From contig DENL01000043.1 in NCBI GenBank assembly GCA_002359655.1, positions 1 through 56,838 on the forward strand: a stretch of 56,838 nucleotides of DNA. Direction: 5' to 3'. The notes below the pieces were generated by a model. The model saw only the letters and a program-made list of their open reading frames with translations. It made no database searches and was not told the DNA's origin. The stretch is from Rickettsiales bacterium UBA2645. GTDB lineage: Bacteria > Pseudomonadota > Alphaproteobacteria > Rickettsiales > UBA1997. The position numbers were made by a program, and so were the translations under genes. This document shows positions 27,264 through 35,005 of this stretch, piece after piece (position 1 is the first letter of the stretch; the number at the start of each line of letters is the position of its first letter).

Positions 27264-27361
27264 TAAAAATAAACAAAACGAATATTTGACTTTTCTTGAC
27301 TATTTTCTAAATTGCGCCGCGCTTTAAAGCTCACTCTACAAATTCAATTCAAAATATTTAA

Positions 27362-28639
27362 ATGCGTTATTTAGCCTTGACCGAGAAAGATCGGAAAGAG
27401 ATGTTCGCCGCCATTGGCGTTTCTTCAATTGATGAACTTTATGACGCAGTTTCGTCAGAATTTCTGCTTAAAAAACCAATCGAAAATCTGCCTAATCACC
27501 AAGGTGAGATTGAGGTAGAAAAAATTCTAAAATCTCTAGCAGCAAAAAATCATACTGCTGCACAAGGCCCTTTTTTTCTAGGTGCTGGCTGCTATAAACA
27601 TTATATCCCATCAACTGTTGATTACATTATTCAACGCTCAGAATTTCTAACTTCTTACACGCCTTATCAGCCAGAGATTTCGCAAGGAACCTTGGCGGTA
27701 ATTTTTCAATTCCAAAGCATAATTGCTCTTTTAACTGGAATGGAAGTTGCTAACGCTTCGATGTACGATGGTGCTACTTCTCTTTCTGAAAGCTGCTTGA
27801 TGGCGCTTCGTATTAAACAAGGTCGCAAAAATATCGCAGTTTTAGGCGATGTTCATCCTGACTATTTAGAAGTTGCAAAAACCTCGCTTGATTTGAACGA
27901 ATCAAAATTCGTTTCCCAAATTGATGAATCCTGCGCCGCGGTCGTTGTACAATATCCTGATTTTCACGGTGAAGTTGGAAATCTTGACGATGTCAGAAAA
28001 AAATGCGATGCAGCTGGCGCTTTGATGATTGTTGTTACGAACGAAATTCTTTCCTTAGGTTTGCTTGAAGCTCCCGAACAAGCTGATATCTGCGTTGGCG
28101 AAGCTTCATCTCTTGGAGTTGGTCTTAATTTTGGCGGCCCACTTTTAGGTTTCTTTGCCTGCAAAAAAGAATTTGTGCGTCAAATGCCCGGAAGAATCTG
28201 CGGCGCAACTACAGATGTTGATGGCAAAGCTGGTTATGTTTTAACACTAAATGCTCGCGAACAACATATTCGTCGTGAAAAAGCCACTTCTAATATTTGT
28301 TCTAATCAAGGTTTATGCGCTACAGCTTTCACCGTTCATGCCTCTCTTCTTGGTGAAATCGGTTTTAAAAAACTGGCTTTGATTAACCATAAAAAAGCCT
28401 GTGACTTAGCTGATCGTTTGGCAAAGGCAAAAGGAGTAAAAATTTTGAACAAAAGTTTTTTCAATGAGTTTACTATTGAACTCACAAAAGACGCAGCAGA
28501 GGTGAACAAAAAATTACTCGCCAAAAATATCATTGGCGGATTGGCTCAAAAAAATAAAATGATCGTCGCCGTCAGTGAATTAACTAGTGAGCAAGACATC
28601 GAAACTTTTGTAACTGAATTAGAAAAAATTTTAAATTAG
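27362..28639 (+). CDS. gcvPA: Glycine dehydrogenase (decarboxylating), subunit 1
   Basis: This is one half of the two-subunit P-protein of the glycine cleavage system, which decarboxylates glycine and passes the aminomethyl group to the lipoyl H-protein. The 425 residues start MRYLALTEKDRKEMFAAIG and contain FLGAGCYKHYIPSTVDYI, TPYQPEISQGTLAVIFQFQS and ANASMYDGATSLSE, all characteristic of GcvPA. The PLP lysine is on the partner subunit. gcvPB follows after 7 bp. gcvT and gcvH are not in the window, and no glycine riboswitch was seen in the 98-bp upstream spacer. Confidence 0.95.
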   Translation: MRYLALTEKDRKEMFAAIGVSSIDELYDAVSSEFLLKKPIENLPNHQGEIEVEKILKSLAAKNHTAAQGPFFLGAGCYKHYIPSTVDYIIQRSEFLTSYTPYQPEISQGTLAVIFQFQSIIALLTGMEVANASMYDGATSLSESCLMALRIKQGRKNIAVLGDVHPDYLEVAKTSLDLNESKFVSQIDESCAAVVVQYPDFHGEVGNLDDVRKKCDAAGALMIVVTNEILSLGLLEAPEQADICVGEASSLGVGLNFGGPLLGFFACKKEFVRQMPGRICGATTDVDGKAGYVLTLNAREQHIRREKATSNICSNQGLCATAFTVHASLLGEIGFKKLALINHKKACDLADRLAKAKGVKILNKSFFNEFTIELTKDAAEVNKKLLAKNIIGGLAQKNKMIVAVSELTSEQDIETFVTELEKILN

Positions 28640-28646
28640 AAAAAAA

Positions 28647-30119
28647 ATGACTTTTACTCCAAAAGAAATCGGCGGACTTAGACATGAAACTGAACTCCTA
28701 ATCCACCAGTCGCGCACTGGTGCTTGTGGTGTTGATTTACCAGAAGTTGCAAATTTTTCTCTACGCACTGGTCAAAAAAATCGTGAGCAAATTGGTCTGG
28801 CACAAGTTAATGAACCACAAGTTATTCGTCACTTTGTGCGTTTGTCGAATCAAAATTATTCAATCGACGCCGGCTTCTATCCCCTTGGATCTTGCACTAT
28901 GAAGCATAATCCGCGTTTAAACGAAAAAATGGCACGCTTACCCGGCCTTTCTGACATTCATCCACTACAAGACCAATCAACAGTTCAAGGCGCTTTGGAG
29001 TTAATGTTTAATTTGCAAAACTGGTTAGCAACTTTAACTGGACTTGGCGCAGTTTCTCTGGCTCCTGCAGCTGGTGCACAAGGTGAATTTGCTGGAATGC
29101 TAGTTATTAAAAAAGCTCATGAGAAAAACGGCGAAGCAGCAACTCGTAAAATTGTTTTGATCCCAGACTCAGCACACGGCACAAACCCAGCAACAGCAGC
29201 GATGTGCGGCTTTCAAATCAAAGTTATTCCGTCAAACAAAGATGGTTTGATTGATCTTGATTTGTTTAAAAAGTTAATCACCGAACATGGTAGATCAATC
29301 GCTGGAACCATGATTACCAACCCAAATACTTGCGGTAAATTTGAAAAAAATATCAAAGAAATCGCTGATTTAATTCATTCTGTTGGTGCTTACTTTTATT
29401 GCGATGGCGCTAATTACAACGCTATTGTCGGCAAGGTTCGACCAGCAGATATCGGTGTTGATGTAATGCATTTTAATCTGCACAAAACTTTCTCAACTCC
29501 TCACGGCGGCGGTGGACCTGGATCTGGACCAATCGCAGTACGTTCTGAATTAGCACAATTTTTACCAACCCCGCATGTTGAAAAAGAAGGCGATATCTAC
29601 AAATTAATCGCGCCAAAAAATAGTTGCGGTAAAGTAAAAGGTTTTAACGGACAATTTGGAATGCATGTTCGCGCTTTGACCTACATGCTTTCTCATGGTG
29701 CTGACGGTTTGCAAAAAGTTGCTGAAGATTCAGTTTTAAGCGCCAATTACGTTTTGGCAAAGTTGAAAAACCATTATCACGTGCCGTTTGGCGGCAATTG
29801 CATGCATGAATGTTTATTGACTGATAAGCTGCAAAAGGCTCAAGGTACGAGCACTCTTGATATCGCCAAGGCTCTTGTTGAATATGGTATTCACCCAATG
29901 ACTGTATTTTTCCCACTTGTAGTTCAAGGCGCTATGTTGATAGAACCAACTGAAACTGAGACCAAAGAGACAATTGAAGATTTTATCAATACCATGATTT
30001 TTATTGCCGAAGAAATCAAAGAAGGTCGTGGTGATAGATTCCACAACTATCCCCTTTCTACTCCAAGAAGAAGATTGGACGATGTCAAAGCCGCCAAAAC
30101 TCCCGTAACAACTTGGTAA
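28647..30119 (+). CDS. gcvPB: Glycine dehydrogenase (decarboxylating), subunit 2
   Basis: This is the PLP-carrying half of the P-protein. The 490 residues include the PLP lysine in DVMHFNLHKTFSTPHGGGGP at about 270-290, PLGSCTMKHNPR at about 80-92, and DSAHGTNPATAAMCG at about 174-188. It forms an alpha2-beta2 enzyme with GcvPA (family knowledge), and the 7-bp spacing supports co-translation. The length is normal. The two-subunit form is usual in Gram-positives, archaea and part of the Alphaproteobacteria, in contrast to the fused E. coli protein. Confidence 0.96.
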   Translation: MTFTPKEIGGLRHETELLIHQSRTGACGVDLPEVANFSLRTGQKNREQIGLAQVNEPQVIRHFVRLSNQNYSIDAGFYPLGSCTMKHNPRLNEKMARLPGLSDIHPLQDQSTVQGALELMFNLQNWLATLTGLGAVSLAPAAGAQGEFAGMLVIKKAHEKNGEAATRKIVLIPDSAHGTNPATAAMCGFQIKVIPSNKDGLIDLDLFKKLITEHGRSIAGTMITNPNTCGKFEKNIKEIADLIHSVGAYFYCDGANYNAIVGKVRPADIGVDVMHFNLHKTFSTPHGGGGPGSGPIAVRSELAQFLPTPHVEKEGDIYKLIAPKNSCGKVKGFNGQFGMHVRALTYMLSHGADGLQKVAEDSVLSANYVLAKLKNHYHVPFGGNCMHECLLTDKLQKAQGTSTLDIAKALVEYGIHPMTVFFPLVVQGAMLIEPTETETKETIEDFINTMIFIAEEIKEGRGDRFHNYPLSTPRRRLDDVKAAKTPVTTW

Positions 30120-30142
30120 AATTTACTAACAATAATTAAAAA

Positions 30143-31006
30143 ATGCCGACAAAAAACAAAGCTGCTTTCTCATTGATTGAACTGGCAGTAGTCGTCGTAA
30201 TAATCGGATTTTTAATTATTGGTGTAATTGGTGGTTCGTCTTTGATAAGATCTTCGACTATTAATAGTGCTAGATCTTTCACCGTTAAATCTTCAATTAC
30301 CTCAATTACAGGCCTTGTTGCTTGGTATGAAACATCTTTAAACGAAAGTTTAAAAAGATCTGAATCTTACCAAGATCAACAAATCAGCACCTGGTATGAT
30401 GTCAGTCCAGGATCAATAGTGGCAGCCAGAAACACGCTTACCACTTCCGCCTCCAATGCTTTAATTTATCAAGAAAAAGGCATTAATGACATTCCCTCGC
30501 TTCGCTTTAGTAGTTCAGGAAAACTAACACTTAGTAGTTTTTATCAAGGTGCACTTACTCAAAGCACTGTATTCTTGGTGTTCCGCCCAACCAGCAGTCT
30601 TGGGGTAACTTTACTTGATTCTTATTCTACTGGCAGCACTTCTTCAATTGGCGTTTCAAGCACTACCATAGATCTCAATGCTGGATCAAGTGTTAGCACG
30701 TCAACTGCAAGCAATTCCGCCAGCTTTACCATTGGCAATGATTATATTCTAGCAGCTTACTTTAGCGGCTCTTCTTCCAAAGCTTATGCTAACAACGTCA
30801 CAACTTCTGCTGGCAATGCTAGTGTTAGCCCTGGCAGTAATCAACTTAGCGGACTAACTATTGGCACAAATAAAAGTGGTAGCAGTGCTTTCACTGGTTT
30901 GATTTCCGAAGTTATTATTTTCAATAGAGTACTGCAAATTCAAGAAAGAAGAGACGTTTTTAAATATTTATCTTACAAATATAAAATTTCTGTAACCGGA
31001 ATATAA
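30143..31006 (+). CDS. Prepilin-like protein with LamG-type body, copy 1
   Basis: The 287 residues begin with a type IV prepilin/pseudopilin leader: short basic MPTKNKAA, then FSLIELAVVVVIIGFLIIG with Glu5 of the mature chain, cleaved before Phe9 by prepilin peptidase. Instead of a short pilin domain, residues about 55-287 look like a concanavalin/LamG jelly roll (LVAWYETSL, QSTVFLVFRP, YILAAYFSG, LSGLTIGTN, GLISEVIIFNRVLQIQERR). Such domains often bind carbohydrate or protein. The next gene is a tandem paralogue. The protein is probably a minor pilin or secretion pseudopilin exposed at the cell surface (inference). No pilus assembly gene is in the window. Confidence 0.82.
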   Translation: MPTKNKAAFSLIELAVVVVIIGFLIIGVIGGSSLIRSSTINSARSFTVKSSITSITGLVAWYETSLNESLKRSESYQDQQISTWYDVSPGSIVAARNTLTTSASNALIYQEKGINDIPSLRFSSSGKLTLSSFYQGALTQSTVFLVFRPTSSLGVTLLDSYSTGSTSSIGVSSTTIDLNAGSSVSTSTASNSASFTIGNDYILAAYFSGSSSKAYANNVTTSAGNASVSPGSNQLSGLTIGTNKSGSSAFTGLISEVIIFNRVLQIQERRDVFKYLSYKYKISVTGI

Positions 31007-31008
31007 CT

Positions 31009-31860
31009 ATGATTAAGAAGGCTTTTTCGATGATCGAGATTTCTCTGGTCTTGATAATAATAGGAGTAGTCGCTGCTGGCCTTGTAAAAGGCAGCTCTTT
31101 GATCAAATCAGCTCAGCTGGCAAGCGCTAGATCTCTTACCATCAAATCAGTTGTTCCAAATATTGATGGCCTTGTTGTTTGGTATGAAACCTCTTTGCAA
31201 GATAGTTTTATCTCATCTGAATCTTCTTCCGATGGATCTTCGATCAGTAAATGGTATGATATCAGCCCATCTTCTATTCTTTCTCAAAAAAACGTCATAG
31301 GCAAAAATGTTTCAAATGCAACTTACAAAACAAACGGCATTAATGGTATTCCATCTTTATATTTCGCTGGCTCGATAAATTATAAGTTATCCTCCTTCTA
31401 CCAAGGATATTCAACGAGTGCCACTGTATTTATAGTTTTTCAACCACAAACAACTTTAAGCGCAACTCTAATCGACTCTATTTCTGGTGCCACTAACAGA
31501 GTCAGTTTTACAAGTACTTATATTACTCTTAATGCAGGAACAAGTGCTAACACTTCTACAGCAAGCAACCCTGCAAGTTTTGTCAGTAATCAAAATTATA
31601 TTTTATGTGCTTATTTTAATGGCGCTTCTTCCAAAGCCTATTCTAATAACGCCGCGGTAGCAGCTGGAAATGGTACCATTGACGCTGGAAGCAACTCGTT
31701 TAGAAATCTTACAATTGGGAGTAACGCAGATAAAAGTAATTCTTTTAAAGGCTTAATCTCAGAAGTAATAATTTTTAATCGACCGCTAAAAGAGAAAGAG
31801 CGCAAAGATATTTTTCGATATTTGTCCATCAAATATAAAATTAGTGTAAAAGGATTATAA
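31009..31860 (+). CDS. Prepilin-like protein with LamG-type body, copy 2
   Basis: The 283 residues start 2 bp after copy 1 and share its plan and much of its sequence, so the pair arose by tandem duplication. The leader is MIKKA, cut before FSMIEISLVLIIIGVVAAG. The LamG-like body repeats LVVWYETSL, KWYDISP, FYQGYSTSATVFIVF, LNAGTSANTSTASNPASF, SSKAYSNN and GLISEVIIFNRPLKEKERK. The N-terminal helix and central loops differ more than the terminal strands. It may form a heteropilin with copy 1 or offer an alternative ligand specificity (inference). A hairpin follows 6 bp after the stop. Confidence 0.82.
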   Translation: MIKKAFSMIEISLVLIIIGVVAAGLVKGSSLIKSAQLASARSLTIKSVVPNIDGLVVWYETSLQDSFISSESSSDGSSISKWYDISPSSILSQKNVIGKNVSNATYKTNGINGIPSLYFAGSINYKLSSFYQGYSTSATVFIVFQPQTTLSATLIDSISGATNRVSFTSTYITLNAGTSANTSTASNPASFVSNQNYILCAYFNGASSKAYSNNAAVAAGNGTIDAGSNSFRNLTIGSNADKSNSFKGLISEVIIFNRPLKEKERKDIFRYLSIKYKISVKGL

Positions 31861-31866
31861 AACTCA

Positions 31867-31887
31867 CTGCCTTGACATAAAAGGCAG
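31867..31887 (+). terminator. Hairpin after the prepilin pair, overlapping a possible rpoH promoter
   Basis: CTGCCTT (31867-31873) pairs with AAGGCAG (31881-31887). No T run follows. A perfect -35 hexamer TTGACA (31872-31877) lies in the hairpin, with ACTAAT (31893-31898) as a 4/6 match to -10 at 15-bp spacing, so the site may instead be the rpoH promoter. Neither reading is firm. Confidence 0.35.
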
Positions 31888-31945
31888 CGCTAACTAATTA
31901 ATCGAGCTTCTTCAATCAAGCCCTCACTTTTTTAAGTTTAAGCAA

Positions 31946-32833
31946 ATGACTAACTATTTAATCGTAAAACCAGAAGCAATCGCCAAGTCTAGCGACGCGG
32001 GATTTCTACAATATCTAAGAGAAATTCAAAAATTTCCAATTCTTACTCTTGAAGAAGAGCAAGAGTACGGCAATAGATTCCAAAAAACAGGCGACAAAGA
32101 AGCAGCAAAAATGCTGGTTCAAAGCCATTTGCGTTTGGTCGTAAAAATCGCCCGCAAGTTCAAGAACTATGGACTACCAATGTTTGATATTGTTGCCGAA
32201 GGCAATGTTGGATTGGTGCAAGCTGTAAAAAAATTTGATCCACAAAAAGGTTTTCGCTTCTCAACTTACGCCATGTGGTGGATTCGTGCTTATATTCAAG
32301 AATATGTTTTACGTTCTTGGTCCTTAGTCAAAATTGGCACGACAGCAGCGCAGAAAAAATTGTTTTTCAATCTACGTAAAATCAAACAAAAAATTGCTGG
32401 TAGTCACACAAGCACTGATCGCTTGCCAGAACAACATATCGCCAGAATCGCTAAAGACTTAAATGTTTCTCAAAAAGATGTAACTGATATGGATTCAAGG
32501 CTGCAACAGCCAGACTCTTCGCTAAATAACCTGATCAATAATGAAGATGAAGGTTCAGAGTTAATCAATGAGCTAGCTTCAACAGATGATAATCAAGAGC
32601 AAATCGCTATTTCAAATCAAGAAAAGTCGCGCCAAGCTCTGGCTTTAAAAAACGCCATGGGAAAACTAAATGAGCGCGAGAAAGACATTTTATTTAAACG
32701 TCAACTAGCAGAAAATCCTTTGACTCTGGAAGAGCTGAGCCAAATCTACAAAGTATCGCGCGAGCGAATTCGACAAATTGAAGAAAATGCTATCAGCAAA
32801 ATCAGAAAAGAAATTACCAAATCTTTAGCATAA
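31946..32833 (+). CDS. rpoH: RNA polymerase heat-shock sigma factor RpoH (sigma-32)
   Basis: RpoH directs transcription of heat-shock genes. The 295 residues have regions 1.2 to 4.2 of the sigma-70 family. Region 2 includes VAEGNVGLVQAVKKFDP and FRFSTYAMWWIRAYIQEYVL. The RpoH box QKKLFFNLRKIK at about 135-146 separates it from RpoD. Region 4 has LTLEELSQIYKVSRERIRQIE. It is followed directly by ribE, whose ATG is 1 bp after the stop, so the two share a transcript. Alphaproteobacteria often have several rpoH genes; only one is seen here. Confidence 0.96.
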   Translation: MTNYLIVKPEAIAKSSDAGFLQYLREIQKFPILTLEEEQEYGNRFQKTGDKEAAKMLVQSHLRLVVKIARKFKNYGLPMFDIVAEGNVGLVQAVKKFDPQKGFRFSTYAMWWIRAYIQEYVLRSWSLVKIGTTAAQKKLFFNLRKIKQKIAGSHTSTDRLPEQHIARIAKDLNVSQKDVTDMDSRLQQPDSSLNNLINNEDEGSELINELASTDDNQEQIAISNQEKSRQALALKNAMGKLNEREKDILFKRQLAENPLTLEELSQIYKVSRERIRQIEENAISKIRKEITKSLA

Positions 32834-32834
32834 A

Positions 32835-33443
32835 ATGTTTACAGGAATCATCACAAATATTGGCATTGTTGAATCCTTAAACCTTAACAACAAAAAAGAT
32901 TTACTGATTTCGATTTCAACCTTAGGCATTTTAAAAAGAAAACTAGAAATAGGCTGCTCAATTGCTTGCAGTGGTATTTGTCTGACATTGCTTAAAAAGA
33001 AAAAACAGGGCAAAAAAAATATTCTCTACTTTCAAGCTTCAAAAGAAACTTTGGATAAAACCACTTTAAAAAGCTGGAAAATTGGTGATTTAATAAATTT
33101 AGAATTTGCTTTGAAAGTAGGAGACGAACTTGGTGGTCACCTTGTTTCTGGCCATGTTGATGGAACTGCTAAAATATCAGAAATAAAAGCAATTAAAGAT
33201 TCTCGTAAATTCACTTTTGTGATAAATAAAGATTTGCTTAGATTTATTGCACAGAAAGGCTCAATCACAATTAACGGTACTTCTCTTACTATTAATCAAG
33301 TCAATGGTAGTTCTTTCAGCGTCAATCTGATTTGGCATACGCTAGAAAATACTGCTTTTAAAATCTCTAAAATAGGAGATTTGGTAAATATAGAAGTTGA
33401 TATGCTGGCGCGATATTTAGAAAGAATGCTAAACAAAAAATAA
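32835..33443 (+). CDS. ribE: Riboflavin synthase, alpha subunit
   Basis: Riboflavin synthase dismutates two 6,7-dimethyl-8-ribityllumazine molecules into riboflavin. The 202 residues carry the two lumazine-binding repeats. The first begins MFTGIITNIGIV with CSIACSGICLTL. The second begins GGHLVSGHVDGTAKI with SITINGTSLTINQV. The C-terminal helix ends LARYLERML. It lies 1 bp after rpoH. No other rib gene or FMN riboswitch is present. A strong terminator follows. Confidence 0.95.
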   Translation: MFTGIITNIGIVESLNLNNKKDLLISISTLGILKRKLEIGCSIACSGICLTLLKKKKQGKKNILYFQASKETLDKTTLKSWKIGDLINLEFALKVGDELGGHLVSGHVDGTAKISEIKAIKDSRKFTFVINKDLLRFIAQKGSITINGTSLTINQVNGSSFSVNLIWHTLENTAFKISKIGDLVNIEVDMLARYLERMLNKK

Positions 33444-33496
33444 ATCGCTGCGAAAGCAATCTTGTGAAGCCAAGTTTATTCTGCATTTTAACCAAA

Positions 33497-33535
33497 AAAA
33501 AGGCCTTCCAAAATTATTTGGAAGGCCTTTTTCTT
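33497..33535. terminator. Bidirectional rho-independent terminator between ribE and acpP
   Basis: The stem AGGCCTTCCAAA / TTTGGAAGGCCT has the loop ATTA (33513-33516), flanked by A runs on the left and T runs on the right, so it can stop transcription in both directions. It serves the convergent ribE and acpP genes and is the clearest terminator in the window. Confidence 0.9.
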
Positions 33536-33542
33536 TTAGGAA

Positions 33543-33559
33543 AATTTGTGAAGCAAATT
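33543..33559. repeat. Small hairpin with TGAAG loop at the acpP 3' end
   Basis: AATTTG and CAAATT enclose TGAAG and overlap the acpP stop region. The layout resembles the other small hairpins at 16895, 39788 and 43755. Confidence 0.35.
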
Positions 33560-33797
33560 ACATATTTTCAGAAATATATTTTACAGCGCTGGCCACTGTA
33601 GTGATTTTTTCAGCAGCATCATCGGGAATTTCAATTCCAAACTCTTCTTCAAAAGCCATTACCAATTCAACTTGATCCAAGCTATCCGCGCCCAAATCAT
33701 CAATGAAGCTTGCATTTTCAGTAACTTTTGCTTCTTCAGCACCTAAGTGGTTAATAATGATTTTTTTAACTCTTTCGAAGATTTCGTTATTGCTCAT
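33558..33797 (-). CDS. acpP: Acyl carrier protein
   Basis: ACP carries growing acyl chains in fatty-acid and lipid A synthesis. The 79-residue acidic protein has the phosphopantetheine attachment site GADSLDQVELVMAFEEEF with the modified Ser in DSL at about residue 40, and the usual four-helix pattern. No fab genes neighbour it, which is unusual since acpP usually sits with fabG and fabF. It is transcribed toward the terminator shared with ribE. Confidence 0.97.
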   Translation of the reverse strand: MSNNEIFERVKKIIINHLGAEEAKVTENASFIDDLGADSLDQVELVMAFEEEFGIEIPDDAAEKITTVASAVKYISENM

Positions 33798-33956
33798 AAA
33801 CTTGGATTAAATTATTAATAAAACTTGAGGAATCTCTTAGATATTAAAGGCCTTGTAGCCTCACAAGTGGGGCGGCAACTTAAAACCAGCAAATTAAATA
33901 GCAAACAGAAATTACCAAATGTTACATGACTGATATCGAAGCTATTTCACAACGTT

Positions 33957-34928
33957 TTAAAGTGGCATTACTGCCATAATTTCATGACCAGAATTTAGTG
34001 ATTTTGCGCCGTTAAAAAATGGTAAAATTCCTAAAAATTTATCAAAAAATTTTGTCTCATGTTTTTCAATCTCAATTGGTTTTAGAGATAATTTTTTTAT
34101 GTCAATTTTACGATCTTTTTCAAGGTAATGAAGTGCCTGTTCTTTACCGCCTATTTCATCAACTAAGCCAACTTTTAGAGCTTGTCTGCCCGTAAAAACT
34201 CTACCGTCGAGAACTGATTTTGTTTCTTTAATCAGTTTTTTGCCTCTTCTTTCGCGCACCAAATCAGCGAAGAATTTGTAACTATCTTGAATTGAGTCGT
34301 TAATAACCCGATCAACTTCCAAGCTAGATTTCTCAAATGGCGAAGGACTACCTTTAAGCGGAGAAGATTTATAATTATGGAATTTCACTCCAACTTTACT
34401 TGCTAAATCAGTAACATCTGGTGACTCCATCAAAACACCAACTGAGCCAGTCAAAGTACCGTTTCTGGCAATAATATGATCAGAAGCTATTGCAGCCATA
34501 TAACCACCAGAGGCTGCGACTGAACCCATGGTTACTACTATTGGTTTGTGAGCAGCAATATTTCTTAACTCTTCAAATAAAATTTCGCTTCCAACAATTC
34601 CGCCACCCGGACTGTCAATATCTATGATCACAGCTTTGACTGATTTTTCTTCAGCAATTTTTTGCAGAACTTCACTGCGATAATCATCCTGCATGATTAC
34701 GCCATCAATTTTGATGGTAGCAATATAGTCTTCAACATTAGAAACATCTGATAATAATCCATTGCCAAATATTAACCTCGATCCAAAAAGCAGAGAAATA
34801 GCTGCAAGTAAGATCGCAATATTTTTCCACTTATGAACTTTGTTTTTAAGATATATCAGGGCTGCGATATTGTCGGAGATATTCATAAATTTGAATAGTT
34901 TAACATCATAATACAAAACAGCTTTCAT
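33957..34928 (-). CDS. sppA: Signal peptide peptidase SppA (short form)
   Basis: This inner-membrane serine protease degrades leftover signal peptides. The 323 residues have one N-terminal transmembrane segment (about 36-55, IAILLAAISLLFG) and an S49 peptidase domain. The likely nucleophile is Ser140 in GSVAASGGYMAA, and the general base is probably Lys192 in KSSPLKGSPSPF. The DSPGGG strand at 105-110 and GRVFTGRQALKVGLVDEIGG are typical. The short single-domain form is normal in Alphaproteobacteria. The true start may be the ATG at 34884-34886, because the region just before 34928 is one arm of a long inverted repeat. Confidence 0.9.
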   Translation of the reverse strand: MKAVLYYDVKLFKFMNISDNIAALIYLKNKVHKWKNIAILLAAISLLFGSRLIFGNGLLSDVSNVEDYIATIKIDGVIMQDDYRSEVLQKIAEEKSVKAVIIDIDSPGGGIVGSEILFEELRNIAAHKPIVVTMGSVAASGGYMAAIASDHIIARNGTLTGSVGVLMESPDVTDLASKVGVKFHNYKSSPLKGSPSPFEKSSLEVDRVINDSIQDSYKFFADLVRERRGKKLIKETKSVLDGRVFTGRQALKVGLVDEIGGKEQALHYLEKDRKIDIKKLSLKPIEIEKHETKFFDKFLGILPFFNGAKSLNSGHEIMAVMPL

Positions 34929-34994
34929 TCTTTGACTACAGCTCCGAAGATCTCAGAGATTAACTAACAAGGTTTTTGTAGCTGTAGTCAAAGA
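34929..34994. repeat. Inverted repeat with 15-bp perfect arms between rpsA and sppA
   Basis: TCTTTGACTACAGCT (34929-34943) is exactly complementary to AGCTGTAGTCAAAGA (34980-34994), with a 36-nt spacer. It fills most of the 77-bp gap between rpsA and sppA on the minus strand. It could be an RNA processing or attenuation structure, or a palindromic repeat. Confidence 0.75.
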
Positions 34995-35005
34995 TGATTA
35001 ACTAT

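Noticed and set aside
27264..27361. Glycine riboswitch before gcvPA
   Set aside because: The 98-bp spacer is AT-rich, with a TTGACT but no tandem aptamer-like stems.
32834..33557. FMN riboswitch or other rib genes around ribE
   Set aside because: ribE begins 1 bp after rpoH and is followed by a simple terminator; no riboswitch stems are visible.
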